Positions 7,851 through 16,759 of a stretch of DNA of 64,000 nt are shown here, piece after piece. The stretch comes from Azohydromonas australica DSM 1124 (GTDB lineage Bacteria; Pseudomonadota; Gammaproteobacteria; Burkholderiales; Burkholderiaceae_C), in NCBI RefSeq assembly GCF_000430725.1, contig NZ_AUMO01000049.1, forward strand, positions 1 to 64,000, in the 5' to 3' direction. The position numbers and the translations under genes are program-made. Within the stretch, counting starts at the first letter, position 1. Every line of letters begins with the position of its first letter. Below the pieces are notes generated by a model, which had not been told where the DNA came from, searched no databases, and worked only from the letters and a program-made list of their open reading frames with translations.

Positions 7851-9101
7851 TCAGCGAGCCAGCAACGACGCCAGGTCGAACCCGGCGTCGGCCACCTGCT
7901 CCGGCGCCGGCGACACGCCCGCCTCCAGCAGCTTGCGCGCCAGCAGGTGCACCTTGGCGTCGTTGACCGAATCGACCGCCACCAGCCGCCCGGCGCGGTA
8001 GTGGAAGACCGAGAAGGCCGCGCCGCCCAGCTCGCCGCGCAGCGCCCAGGCGTCGGCGCCGCCGGACAGGCCCGCCATCTGCAGCTTGCGCTCGTACTGG
8101 TCGGACCAGAACCAAGGCGTGGCGGTGAAAGGCCGCTCCTGCCCCAGCAGCGCCGCGGCGGCCGACTTGGCCTGCTCCGTGGCGTTGTGCACCGACTCCA
8201 GCCGCAGCAGGCTGCCGTCGGCCAGGCGCCGCGCGGTGTTGTCGCCGGCGGCGACGATGAGCGGGTCCGAAGTGCGCGCGCAGGCGTCCACGACGATGCC
8301 CTGCTCGCACGCCAGCCCGGCCGCGCGCGCCAGTGCGTCGTTGGCGCTCACGCCCACGCCCAGCACCACCAGCCCGCAAGGCAGCCGCCGGCCATCGACC
8401 AGCTGCACCGCCACGGCCTCGCCGCCCTCGGCCACGATGTGCTCGATGCGCGACTGCAGCACCAGCTCCACGCCATGGCCGCGGTGCAGATCGGCAAACC
8501 AGTCCGACAGCATCGGCGCCAGCACGCGGCCCAGCAGCCGGGGACCGGCCTCCAGCACCGTGACCGACAAACCTTTCTTGCGCGCCGTGGCCGCCACTTC
8601 CAGCCCGATGAAGCCGCCGCCGATCACCACCACCGGCAACTGCTTCTCGGCGCAACGCGCCAGCGCGGCGGCCATGCGGCTGGCGTCGTCGCGTGAGCGC
8701 AGTGGCAGCACGTTGGAGGCGTCCGCACCCGGCAGCGCCAGCGTGCGCGGCGCCGCGCCGGTGGCCAGCACCAGGCCGGCATAGGGCAGCGAGCTGCCGT
8801 CGGCCAGCCGCACCTGCCGCGCTTCGCGGTCGATGGCGACGGCCCGCGTGCCGGTGCGCAGCGTGATGCCCTTCTTTGCCAGCATCTCCGGCACGCGCAG
8901 CATCAGCTGGGCCTCGCCGATCTCGCCCGCCAGCCAGCCCTTGGACAGCGGCGGGCGGTGGTACGGCCCATGCGGCTCGTCACCCAGCAGCGTGATCGGC
9001 CCGGCGTGGCCGCCGCTGCGCAGCGCCTCGGCCGCGAGCGTGCCGGCCTGCCCGGCGCCGATGATTACCACGGGACCGTCGGCGGCGAGGGGGGCAGCCA
9101 T
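7851..9101 (-). CDS. Ferredoxin reductase (FAD/NAD-dependent), P450 electron-transfer chain
   Basis: 416 residues from MAAPLAADGPVVIIGAGQAG. It has an N-terminal FAD motif (VIIGAGQAGTLAAEAL), the PYHRPPLSK box, a central NAD motif (VVVIGGGFIGLEVAATARK) and a C-terminal reductase domain with PWFWSDQYERKLQMAG. This is the putidaredoxin reductase/rhodocoxin reductase type, which moves electrons from NADH to a 2Fe-2S ferredoxin. An ATG at 9116 exists, but the ATG at 9101 has AGGAGTGAG just upstream and follows the ferredoxin stop by two bases. Co-transcription with the ferredoxin, and the P450 upstream, define a class I P450 redox system. Confidence 0.93.
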   Translation of the reverse strand: MAAPLAADGPVVIIGAGQAGTLAAEALRSGGHAGPITLLGDEPHGPYHRPPLSKGWLAGEIGEAQLMLRVPEMLAKKGITLRTGTRAVAIDREARQVRLADGSSLPYAGLVLATGAAPRTLALPGADASNVLPLRSRDDASRMAAALARCAEKQLPVVVIGGGFIGLEVAATARKKGLSVTVLEAGPRLLGRVLAPMLSDWFADLHRGHGVELVLQSRIEHIVAEGGEAVAVQLVDGRRLPCGLVVLGVGVSANDALARAAGLACEQGIVVDACARTSDPLIVAAGDNTARRLADGSLLRLESVHNATEQAKSAAAALLGQERPFTATPWFWSDQYERKLQMAGLSGGADAWALRGELGGAAFSVFHYRAGRLVAVDSVNDAKVHLLARKLLEAGVSPAPEQVADAGFDLASLLAR

Positions 9102-9103
9102 GC

Positions 9104-9427
9104 TCACTCCTGGCACTCGGGCAGCGTCACGGTGGCGCCGTCCAGCGCGGCGCTGGCCTTGATCTGGCAGGCCAGGCGGCTGTTGGCGCGGCGTTCGGCG
9201 GCGACGTTCTCCAGCATGCCGAGCTCGTTGTCCTGCGGCGGGGGCAGCAGCGACATCAGCCGGTCATCGACGTAGCAGTGGCAGGTGGCGCAGGCACAGG
9301 AGCCGCCGCACTCGCCCAGCATGCCGTCCACGCCGTTGGCGCTGGCGGCCTGCATCAGGCTCCAGCCCTCGGGCACGTCCAGCGGGACCGTGTTGCCGGA
9401 AGGTTCTACGAAGGTGATCTGGGGCAT
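9104..9427 (-). CDS. 2Fe-2S ferredoxin of the putidaredoxin/adrenodoxin type
   Basis: 107 residues starting MPQITFVEPSGNTVPLDVPEG. The cluster-binding pattern is CGGSCACATCHC (Cys-x5-Cys-x2-Cys) with a fourth cysteine in SRLACQIK. The aromatic/acidic surface region YVDD follows, typical of ferredoxins serving bacterial P450s. The reading frame stays open far upstream through a repeat element, but the ATG at 9427, with AGAGAACC just before it, gives the normal family length. It is read together with the reductase immediately downstream. Its partner oxygenase is presumably the P450 about 290 bases upstream on the same strand. Confidence 0.93.
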   Translation of the reverse strand: MPQITFVEPSGNTVPLDVPEGWSLMQAASANGVDGMLGECGGSCACATCHCYVDDRLMSLLPPPQDNELGMLENVAAERRANSRLACQIKASAALDGATVTLPECQE

Positions 9428-9496
9428 GGGGGTTCTCTTTCTGAGGGATTGATTGGTGGCCGTTGGCCGTGAGCTGGGCCGCTTCGCCGACCGATT

Positions 9497-9650
9497 CGTC
9501 ATCCCCGCGCAGGCTGGGATCCAGGCGGTCCCACGCCAGAGCGAAGCACGGGCGCAGCGAACGAGAGCACGAGGGTTACCGGTGTGCCGCCCAATCGGCT
9601 TGCGGCCGGCTTGGGGTCCGCCCGGATTACCGCCTTCGCGGGAATGACGA
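9497..9650. repeat. MITE-like element with terminal inverted repeats, copy 1
   Basis: A unit of about 154 bases starts CGTCATCCCCGCGCAGGCTGG and ends CCGCCTTCGCGGGAATGACG, so its ends are imperfect inverted repeats. A related unit lies at 48947-49096. Translated, it gives the familiar 'WIPACAGMT/HSREGGNPG' peptides found as spurious ORFs in many proteobacteria. It sits between the ferredoxin and the P450, and may place a hairpin in the transcript there. Confidence 0.7.
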
Positions 9651-9720
9651 AGTGGAGAGCCTGCGTCGCAGCCTCCGGACAGCACGTTGGAACGTGCCGT
9701 GCCGGCTTCGCGCAGCCGCT

Positions 9721-10896
9721 CTACAGCGCTGCCAGCTCCAGCACCAGCGGGCTGCGGAAGGTGGACGACGGCATCCAGGGCAGTTGCTCATGCACCCGCT
9801 TGTAGTCAGGCACGACTTTGTGGAACTCGTCGAAGGCGATCTTCACCGACAGCCGCGCGATGGCCGTGCCCAGGCACGCATGCACGCCGCCGCCGAAGCC
9901 CAGGTGGCCGCGCGGCTTGCGCGTGATGTCGTACACGTCCGGGTTGGGGTACTGGCGCTCGTCGCGGTTGCCCGAGCCGTAGGCCAGGCAGACGAAGTCG
10001 CCGGCGCGCATGGTCTGTCCGTGCAACGCCACGTCCTTGGTCAGCCGGCGCTTGAAGCGCTGCGCGGAGGTGTTGAAGCGCAGCGACTCCTCGATGGCGT
10101 CGGGCAGCAGCGACGGATCGGCCACCACGGCGCGGCGCGCCTCGCGGTGGTCGGCCAGGTTGAGCGCGAACATCATCATGAAGCCGCCCAGCGACTCCAC
10201 GCCCGCCATGATCAACGTGGTGGTGGTCAGCAGCACCTCGTCCTCGGTAAGGCGGTCACCGTCGATCTCGGCCTGCGCGAAGTTGGAGATCAGGTCGTTG
10301 CGCGGCTGTGCGCGGCGCTGCGCGATCACCTCGCTGGCGTAGCGCTTCATCCACTCAAAAGCCGCCAGGTGCTGTGGCCCCTTGGTGCGCGTCACCGGGT
10401 CGCTCTGCACCATCAGCACCGCGTTCTCGCGCACCGTCTGCTCGTCCACGGTGGCCTCGTCGCCCGTGGGCAGGCCCAGCGCAGCCATCAGCACGCGCAC
10501 GGTGAACTTGGCCGAGAAGTCCTTGAAGTCGAAGCTGGCCTTGCCCTGCAGCTCCTGCGCCGCCTCGCGGGCAATGGCGCGGATCGGCTCGGCCAGGCTC
10601 TCCAGGTTGCGCTTCATGAAGGCGTGCTGGATCAGGCCGCGCAGGCGGTCGTGGCGCGGGGGATCGCTGGTGCCCAGGGTGGAGCCGGCACGGCCGGGCA
10701 GCTCGGTCATGAGGTTGCCGCTGGCCGAGGAGTAGGTCTGCCAGTCCTGCCCGGCGGTCACGATGTCGGCGTAGCGCGAGAGCACCCACATCTGCGCTTC
10801 CTCGCTCCAGAAGCACGGGAACTCGTCGCGCAGCCGCTGGTAGGCAGGGAACGGGTCGGCGTCTATGGCCGGCGAGTAGGGATCGAAGCGGAACAT
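9721..10896 (-). CDS. Cytochrome P450 (soluble, bacterial class I)
   Basis: 391 residues starting MFRFDPYSPAIDADPFPAYQRLR. The haem ligand loop is HLGFGGGVHACLG with Cys341; the K-helix ExxR motif is E270-S-L-R273. The I-helix oxygen-activation segment reads AGVES (231-235), i.e. Glu-Ser where most P450s have Asp/Glu-Thr. There is no membrane anchor, so it is cytosolic. It needs the neighbouring ferredoxin and reductase. Substrate cannot be read from sequence; the surrounding Bug receptor, aromatic-ester hydrolase and AraC regulator suggest a small aromatic or plant-derived compound. The upstream ATG-less extension to 11106 overlaps the divergent promoter and is rejected. Confidence 0.93.
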   Translation of the reverse strand: MFRFDPYSPAIDADPFPAYQRLRDEFPCFWSEEAQMWVLSRYADIVTAGQDWQTYSSASGNLMTELPGRAGSTLGTSDPPRHDRLRGLIQHAFMKRNLESLAEPIRAIAREAAQELQGKASFDFKDFSAKFTVRVLMAALGLPTGDEATVDEQTVRENAVLMVQSDPVTRTKGPQHLAAFEWMKRYASEVIAQRRAQPRNDLISNFAQAEIDGDRLTEDEVLLTTTTLIMAGVESLGGFMMMFALNLADHREARRAVVADPSLLPDAIEESLRFNTSAQRFKRRLTKDVALHGQTMRAGDFVCLAYGSGNRDERQYPNPDVYDITRKPRGHLGFGGGVHACLGTAIARLSVKIAFDEFHKVVPDYKRVHEQLPWMPSSTFRSPLVLELAAL

Positions 10897-11015
10897 CGTC
10901 TGTCTCCTCGGTGAGTTCGTTTGATCTGGGACAGGCGAATTGTTGGCGGCCCTGCGGCCCGGGCGCGTGGACGAAGTACCGTGATGGCTTGCACTTTTGA
11001 CGTGTCTTGCCGCCC
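10897..11015. promoter_or_regulatory. Divergent promoter region between the P450 and its AraC regulator
   Basis: This 119-base gap separates two divergent genes and must hold both promoters. The placement suggests that the AraC protein controls the P450 operon from here. I could not pick out a convincing -35/-10 pair or a clear direct-repeat AraC site. Confidence 0.5.
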
Positions 11016-11948
11016 ATGACCGCCGCCTTGCCCAGCCCGCGCCGCCCGGCCCGCAGCCGATCCTCGGCGCTGCCCGCCTTCGCGCTCTACGGCGAGGCCG
11101 GCGCACCCAGCGCCCCGCTGCTGCACGTCGAATCCATCCACTCGCGCAGCCGGCTCTACGACTGGGAGATCGACGCCCACGTGCATCAGGGTTTGCACCA
11201 AGTGCTGTGGCTGCGCGAGGGGACGGTGGAGGCCAGCTTGGACGAATCCCGCATCACCGGCGAAGGACCGATGGCGCTGGTCATCCCGCCCAACGTGGCG
11301 CATGCCTTCCGTTTCTCGCGCAACTGCGACGGGTACGTCTTCACCGTCAACGCCACGCTGCTGGCCGAGGGCGAGGCCGCCGGCGTAGGCAACGCGCTGC
11401 AGACGCTGTTCGCCGCGCCGCGCGCGCTGGCACCGGCGGCCGACGCGCCGGAGCTGCCGCGGCTGCAGGCGCTGTTCGATGCGCTGTACGCCGAGCACGA
11501 GGCCAGCAGCGACGACAGCCCGGTGCCGCGCTGGCTGGCGCGCGCGCTGGTGTGGCGCCTGGCGCAGTTGGGCCGGCGCGATGGACAGCCCCCGCGGCGC
11601 GACGCCGCGGCGGCGCAGCCGTCGCTCTACACGCGCTGGGTGGTGCTGATGGAGTCGCACTACCGCGAGCACTGGCCGGTGTCGCGCTACGCCGAGCGCT
11701 TGGGCCTGTCCACCGAACGGCTCAACCGCATGGTGCGCGCCGAGACCGGGCACAACGCGCAGGCGCTGCTGCACGCGCGGCTGGCGCGCGAGGCCTGCCG
11801 GCGCCTGGTGCACGTGGCCGCGCCAGTGTCGCGCCTGGCCTTCGAGCTGGGTTTCGAGGACCCGGCCTACTTCTGCCGCTTCTTCAAGCGCCAGACCGGG
11901 CTCTCGCCCACCGACTACAGGCGCCAGGCACAGCAGGCCGCCGGCTGA
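11016..11948 (+). CDS. AraC-family transcriptional regulator with N-terminal cupin
   Basis: 310 residues starting MTAALPSPRRPARS. The N-terminal half is a cupin-like ligand-binding domain (HVHQGLHQVLWLREG, then PPNVAHAFRFS). The C-terminal hundred residues hold the two helix-turn-helix units of AraC proteins: 'VSRYAERLGLSTERLNRMVRAETG' and 'VSRLAFELGFEDPAYFCRFFKRQTGLSPTDYR'. The arrangement resembles PobR-type regulators of aromatic catabolism. It is transcribed away from the P450, so it is the likely activator of that operon. A TTG nine bases upstream is a possible alternative start; the ATG is preferred. Confidence 0.9.
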   Translation: MTAALPSPRRPARSRSSALPAFALYGEAGAPSAPLLHVESIHSRSRLYDWEIDAHVHQGLHQVLWLREGTVEASLDESRITGEGPMALVIPPNVAHAFRFSRNCDGYVFTVNATLLAEGEAAGVGNALQTLFAAPRALAPAADAPELPRLQALFDALYAEHEASSDDSPVPRWLARALVWRLAQLGRRDGQPPRRDAAAAQPSLYTRWVVLMESHYREHWPVSRYAERLGLSTERLNRMVRAETGHNAQALLHARLAREACRRLVHVAAPVSRLAFELGFEDPAYFCRFFKRQTGLSPTDYRRQAQQAAG

Positions 11949-12203
11949 GCGCTGACCACGACGCCGCTGCGATCTTGAGCGGGCGTACGGGAACTCCGCT
12001 TGCCCAATGTGCCCTACACCAGTGATGCCCGCATGTGCATACGCGCACGGATGCCATCACCGGAACCACATTCAACACTCCGAGCCGGGGCCGGCGTACG
12101 CACCGCGCTGTCCGGGCCCGGTGAGCGGGGGCAGGCAGTGGATCGAGCGCCTACAGCGTTGCACAGCGCATCGAGTCCGGCGACACATTGGCACTACCCG
12201 GAC

Positions 12204-13391
12204 ATGCGGGGCGGGCGCGACCTGCGTTTCGACTTCCTGCGCGGCCTGGCCATCCTGTCGCTGGTGACGGCCCACTTTGAGGCCTTCAACTGGAGCAACT
12301 TCATCTTCTGGGAGCGGCTGGGCATCGTCACCGGCGCGGAGATGTTTGTCATGGCCGCGGGGCTGGTGCTAGGGCAGATCTTCCGTTACGCGCTGGACCG
12401 CGAGCAAGGCATGGAACTGGTCTCGCAGCGGCTACTGCGGCGGGCCTTCGAGTTGTACCGGGCCCAGGTCGGCCTGGTGCTGATCGTGATGGCGGTGGGC
12501 GCCCTCGGCTGGTTCGACATGAGCGCGGTAACTACCTTCACCGACCGCTTCGCCGGAAAAACGTACCCGCTCATGCCTGAGCCCGGCAGCCCCTGGCATG
12601 TGCAGGTGGGCCAGGTGCTGCTGCTGCAGCGCACGCCGCACCAGATCCAGATTCTCAGCCTCTACGTGATGCTGATGCTGGCCTCGCCGCTGTTCGTCTG
12701 GCTGCTCAAGACGCGTCTGCTGGGCGTGTATTTCGTGCTTTCGTGGGCGGTTTACTTCGCTGGGTGGCTCTCGCCCGTGGACTACCGGCTGCTGAACATG
12801 CAGTTCGAGTACGCGTTCCCGCTGCCGAACTGGCAGCTGCTCTACACGCACGCGCTGCTGGTGGGCTTCTACCGCCGCGAGATTGCCGCCTGGCTGGCGC
12901 ACGGCCAGCGCCGGCGCATCGCAACGGGGCTGTGCGTCTACCTTGCGCTGGTTTTCTTCGTATTAGCCCAGGCCACGGCCAACCCGTCGTTCCCGGCCTG
13001 GTCACGCCTGGACATCATGGCGCCGCAGACCTACCAGGGGCTGTACGACCTGTATTTCGGCAAGAACCGGCTGGGACCGGGACGCCTGCTCAATGCCGCG
13101 ATGCTGTTCGCCGCGCTGTACGCGCTGCTCACCTGGTACTGGGTGCCTCTGAACCGCCTGCTGGGCTGGCTGCTGATTCCGTTGGGCGAAGCCAGCCTCT
13201 ACGTGTTTCTGCTGCACGTGCCCCTGCTCTTCCTCGTGGACCAGCTGCCCGGCTACTTCGACGGCGTCGCCACCTTCGAGGCCAGCTGGCCTGCAATGAT
13301 CTGGGTCAATACCGTGCTCTACGTCGCCATCATCCTGACGCTGTGGGCCCTGGTTCGGGGCAAGGTGCTGTTCTCGGTCATCCCGCGGTAG
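12204..13391 (+). CDS. opgC: OpgC-like membrane acyltransferase
   Basis: 395 residues with about ten hydrophobic segments. It starts MRGGRDLRFDFLRGLAILSLV, the typical OpgC opening in which R-x-D-FLRG is conserved, then TAHFEAFNWSNFIFWERLG and GAEMFVMAAGLVLG. OpgC proteins are inner-membrane acyltransferases that succinylate osmoregulated periplasmic glucans. The start is uncertain: a GTG at 12138 would add 22 residues that do not look conserved. The gene is followed by glycoside hydrolases, which supports a glucan role, although the synthase genes opgG and opgH are absent. It ends ten bases before the convergent GH1 gene. Confidence 0.82.
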   Translation: MRGGRDLRFDFLRGLAILSLVTAHFEAFNWSNFIFWERLGIVTGAEMFVMAAGLVLGQIFRYALDREQGMELVSQRLLRRAFELYRAQVGLVLIVMAVGALGWFDMSAVTTFTDRFAGKTYPLMPEPGSPWHVQVGQVLLLQRTPHQIQILSLYVMLMLASPLFVWLLKTRLLGVYFVLSWAVYFAGWLSPVDYRLLNMQFEYAFPLPNWQLLYTHALLVGFYRREIAAWLAHGQRRRIATGLCVYLALVFFVLAQATANPSFPAWSRLDIMAPQTYQGLYDLYFGKNRLGPGRLLNAAMLFAALYALLTWYWVPLNRLLGWLLIPLGEASLYVFLLHVPLLFLVDQLPGYFDGVATFEASWPAMIWVNTVLYVAIILTLWALVRGKVLFSVIPR

Positions 13392-13400
13392 GCCGGCGTG

Positions 13401-14867
13401 TCACACCACCCGGCGGTGCCGGATCACCGCGCCGTACTGCTCGGCCGACAGCTTGGGCGTGCGGCGCTGCGTGTCGAAGTCCACATGCACGAGCCCGAAG
13501 CGCTGCGTGCTCAACCCGTCGGCCCATTCGAAGTTGTCCATCAGCGACCAATGGAAGTAGCTGCGCACCGGCATGCCCTCGGCCGTGGCACGTTGCAGCT
13601 GCTGCAGGTAATGGCGCGTGTAGGCGATGCGGTCCACGTCCAGCAGTTCGCCGGCGGCATTGGGCGTGTCCTTGGTGCCGCAACCGTTCTCGGTGACATG
13701 GATGTGGCGCACGTTCCAGATACTGGAGAGGTGCCGCACCGCCCAGTACAGCCCCTCTGGCCCCATGCGCAGCCACGAGGACTGCGGAAACTTCGGGTAG
13801 GTCTCGGGCAGCGGAATCACCTCGTAGCCCGAGTCGCCGTGGATGGCGCGCACGTAGAAGAACGGCGCATAGACGTTGGCGCCGAAGAAGTCCAGCGGCG
13901 CGCCAATGGTGCGCATGTCGCCTTCGAGCACGCGCGGCGCGTTCGCGCCCTGCTGCTCCAGCCAGCGCGCCGGGTAGCGGCCCTCCAGCATCGCCGTGGT
14001 GTAGCCGCCGTTGACGTCGCGCATGGCGGCCTGCGACGCCGCCACATGCTCCGGCGTCTCGACCACCGGCACGCAGGTCATGATGTTCTCAGCCGGGCCC
14101 ACCAGTGTGCCGCGGCGCCCACGGGCGCGGATGGCTTGCACCGCCAGCCCATGCGCCAGCAGCGCGTGGTGGCGCACCTGGTTCACGCGCGCGGGCGGCA
14201 GCTGCAGCCCCGGGGCATGGATGCCTATCTGGTGCCCCAGCTCGACGAAGGTGAAGAACTCGTTGATAGTGAAAAAATGCTTCACCCGGTCCGACAAGGC
14301 GGCGGCCACGTGGCCGGCGTAGTCGGCGAAGGCGTGTGCGGTCTCGCGCCCTTCCCAGCCGCCGAAGCGGTCCTGCAGCGCCTGCGGCAGGTCCCAGTGG
14401 AACAAGGTCGCGTAGGGTTGAATGCCGGCCGCGAGCAGACCGTCCACCAGCCGGCTGTAGAAGTCCAGTCCTCGCTGGTTGGGCCGCCCCGTCCCGTCGG
14501 GAAAGATGCGCGGCCACGAGATCGAGAACCGGTACGCCTGCAACCCCAAGCGCTTCATCAGCTCGATGTCCTCGCGCCAGCGGTGGTAGTGATCGCAAGC
14601 CACGTCGCCGGTGCTGCCGTCCACGATCTTGCCGGGCGTGTGTGCGAAGGTGTCCCAGATGGAAGGCCCCTTGCCGTCGGCCTTGGGCGCGCCCTCGATC
14701 TGGTAGGAGGAGGTCGCGGCGCCCCACAGGAAGTCCGGCGGGAATTCCCCGGTGCTTTCCACGCCGGCTGCTGCAGCCGGCGCCACGGGCGCGAGGCCGG
14801 TGGCCGCCACGGCCGCCGCCTGGGCCCTAGCCAGTTGAAACAGGGTACGGCGCGACAGTCCGGTCAT
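13401..14867 (-). CDS. GH1 family beta-glucosidase, exported
   Basis: 488 residues from MTGLSRRTLFQLARA, a Tat-like signal. The GH1 core begins FPPDFLWGAATSSYQIEGA. The nucleophile is in HVTENGCG (Glu393 in this numbering). The acid/base region reads FFTINEFF (Glu203) rather than the usual T-x-NEP. Other GH1 marks are DHYHRWREDIELMKRLG, FSISWPRIFPDG, and SLMDNFEWADG near the C-terminus. GH1 enzymes cleave beta-linked glucosides. The ATG at 14867 is chosen because GGAGAG lies before it; 14885 is the alternative. It faces opgC tail to tail. Export fits action on periplasmic or outside glucans. Confidence 0.9.
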   Translation of the reverse strand: MTGLSRRTLFQLARAQAAAVAATGLAPVAPAAAAGVESTGEFPPDFLWGAATSSYQIEGAPKADGKGPSIWDTFAHTPGKIVDGSTGDVACDHYHRWREDIELMKRLGLQAYRFSISWPRIFPDGTGRPNQRGLDFYSRLVDGLLAAGIQPYATLFHWDLPQALQDRFGGWEGRETAHAFADYAGHVAAALSDRVKHFFTINEFFTFVELGHQIGIHAPGLQLPPARVNQVRHHALLAHGLAVQAIRARGRRGTLVGPAENIMTCVPVVETPEHVAASQAAMRDVNGGYTTAMLEGRYPARWLEQQGANAPRVLEGDMRTIGAPLDFFGANVYAPFFYVRAIHGDSGYEVIPLPETYPKFPQSSWLRMGPEGLYWAVRHLSSIWNVRHIHVTENGCGTKDTPNAAGELLDVDRIAYTRHYLQQLQRATAEGMPVRSYFHWSLMDNFEWADGLSTQRFGLVHVDFDTQRRTPKLSAEQYGAVIRHRRVV

Positions 14868-15052
14868 GCGCAATCTCTCCGTCATGCAGGCAGGGCCGGT
14901 GCGGCCTCAACGTCCAGGGTGCTGCTGGCCCATCGGGAGCGGCCAGGGGCACCATCATCGGGCACCCCCGTTGGCACGCTCGATGCTATGCACGCGCGCA
15001 TCCTGCGTCCTCGAAGCGTTGGCTCGACATGTATCTCACCAAGGCTCGTTCC

Positions 15053-16759
15053 ATGAAGCTCCCGGGTGTGGCCTACGCCAGCAATTTCCTGGCCTTGCGG
15101 CGCTGCCTGCCCTGCGCGGCCCTGCTCAGCGGCTTGCTGGCCGGCTGTGGCGTGCCCGGGTCAGGCCCCACACCCGGCGCTACACCGGACAAGCCCGCTC
15201 AGCCTCTGGCGGAGGCCGGTGGGTGCCCGCGCCTGGCAGGCATCACGCTGGCACCTCAGGACGTGGGCGTGCTGCGCACGCACGGCTCCACGATAACGAA
15301 CGCGGCGTCGGTGACGGCCCAGGAGCCCGGTGTGGGTCCCTTCGAATACTGCGCCGTGCAGGGCCTGATCCTGCCGCTCGATTCCCAGGCGCCGCCGATC
15401 CACTTCCAGCTCAACCTGCCAGCGCGCTGGAACGGCAAGGCGCTGCACATGGGAGGCAGCGGCTACAACGGCACGGTGGTCACCGGCACCGGACCAATCA
15501 ACATGGCGCTGTTCACTACGCCGCTGGCGCGGGGCTACGCCACTTTCGGCTCGGACTCCGGCCATCCCGCCACGGCGGCCGGCGCGGACTTCGCGCGCAA
15601 CGAGGAGGCGCTGCTCAACTTCGCCTGGCAGCACCTGAAGAAGACGCATGACGTGGCGCTGCACCTGCTCCAGCGCTACTACGGCCAGCCGCCGCAGCGG
15701 ATGTATTTCGCCGGCGCCTCGACCGGCGGGCGCGAAGCCTTCACTGCGATCCAGCGCTTTCCGCTGGACTACGACGGCATCGTTGCCACGGCGCCGGCAC
15801 TCAACTTCGCCGGCATGCGGCTCATGGGCGTGAAGCTGGGACAGGCCGCCTATCGTGTGCCGGGCGGCTTCCTGCCGCCGCCCAAGCAGCAACTGGTGCG
15901 CGACACCGGCGTGCGCGTGTGTGACACGCTCGACGGTCTGACCGACGGCATCGTCGCGGCCGTCGATGCCTGCCGCGCCCGTGCGCCGGAGCTGATGCGC
16001 CGGCTGCGCTGCCCCGGCGGCCGTGACACCGGGCCGCAATGCCTGTCCGACGCGCAGCTCGCCACCGTGCGGCTGCTGCACGAGGGTTTCACCTTGCCCT
16101 GGGGCATGGCGTACGGACAGACCGGCTATGACGGCTACAACGTGCTGGAAGGCACCGATTTTTCCGGCCTGCTGGGCCTGGGCCAGTCGCCCACGCCGGC
16201 GTCCCCGCCCACGATCGTCGCCAACGGCTATCTCTATACACAGGGCGACGCGTACCTGAAGTACTTCATCGCCCGCAACCCGAGCTTTGACTCGCTGCGC
16301 TTCGACTTTGCCAACCCGGGGCCGCTGCAAGCCCGCATCAACGAGCTGTCGGCAGTGGTGGGCGCCATCGACCCGGAGTTGCGGCCCTTTGCCGAGCGCG
16401 GCGGCAAGATAATCCTGGCGCAGGGCTTGGCCGACGAGGTGGTAAGCCCAAACCAGGCCATCGGCTACTACCGCTGGCAGGTGTCGCAGCGCGGCCAGAC
16501 GGCCGTGGACAGCTACCTGCGCTTTTACACGGTACCCGGCTTCCAGCATGGCGGCGGCGCGTTCATCCCCTTCTGGGACTTGTTGGGCGTGCTCGACCGC
16601 TGGGTCGAACGGGGCCCGGCGCCGGAGGTGCTGGTCGCCACCGACGTGTCCCCGGGCAACTCGGGCCGCCAGCGGCCCATCTGCCGCTGGCCCCTCATCG
16701 CCCGCTACAAGGGCAGCGGCGATCCCAATTCTGCTGCCAGCTTCAATTGCAGCCCCTGA
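15053..16759 (+). CDS. Tannase/feruloyl esterase family lipoprotein, variant without the disulfide cysteines
   Basis: 568 residues with a lipobox LLAGC (Cys32). The overall fold and conserved stretches match the tannase family (GYATFGSDSGH, YFAGASTGGREAF, PGFQHGGGAF, CRWPLIARYKGSGD). In contrast to the paralogue at 6195, the nucleophile motif is GASTGG (Ala before Ser), and the histidine is followed by glycine instead of cysteine. Both partners of the CS-D-HC disulfide are therefore gone together. The catalytic Ser and His seem intact. The substrate is unknown; its place between a GH1 and a GH16 protein suggests an ester-decorated glycan. An ATG at 15029 is an alternative start. Confidence 0.82.
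   Translation: MKLPGVAYASNFLALRRCLPCAALLSGLLAGCGVPGSGPTPGATPDKPAQPLAEAGGCPRLAGITLAPQDVGVLRTHGSTITNAASVTAQEPGVGPFEYCAVQGLILPLDSQAPPIHFQLNLPARWNGKALHMGGSGYNGTVVTGTGPINMALFTTPLARGYATFGSDSGHPATAAGADFARNEEALLNFAWQHLKKTHDVALHLLQRYYGQPPQRMYFAGASTGGREAFTAIQRFPLDYDGIVATAPALNFAGMRLMGVKLGQAAYRVPGGFLPPPKQQLVRDTGVRVCDTLDGLTDGIVAAVDACRARAPELMRRLRCPGGRDTGPQCLSDAQLATVRLLHEGFTLPWGMAYGQTGYDGYNVLEGTDFSGLLGLGQSPTPASPPTIVANGYLYTQGDAYLKYFIARNPSFDSLRFDFANPGPLQARINELSAVVGAIDPELRPFAERGGKIILAQGLADEVVSPNQAIGYYRWQVSQRGQTAVDSYLRFYTVPGFQHGGGAFIPFWDLLGVLDRWVERGPAPEVLVATDVSPGNSGRQRPICRWPLIARYKGSGDPNSAASFNCSP

Noticed and set aside
9104-9685. 193-residue version of the ferredoxin
   Set aside because: The extra N-terminus is translated repeat element (HSREGGNPG-like peptide). 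The ATG at 9427 gives the normal 107-residue ferredoxin.
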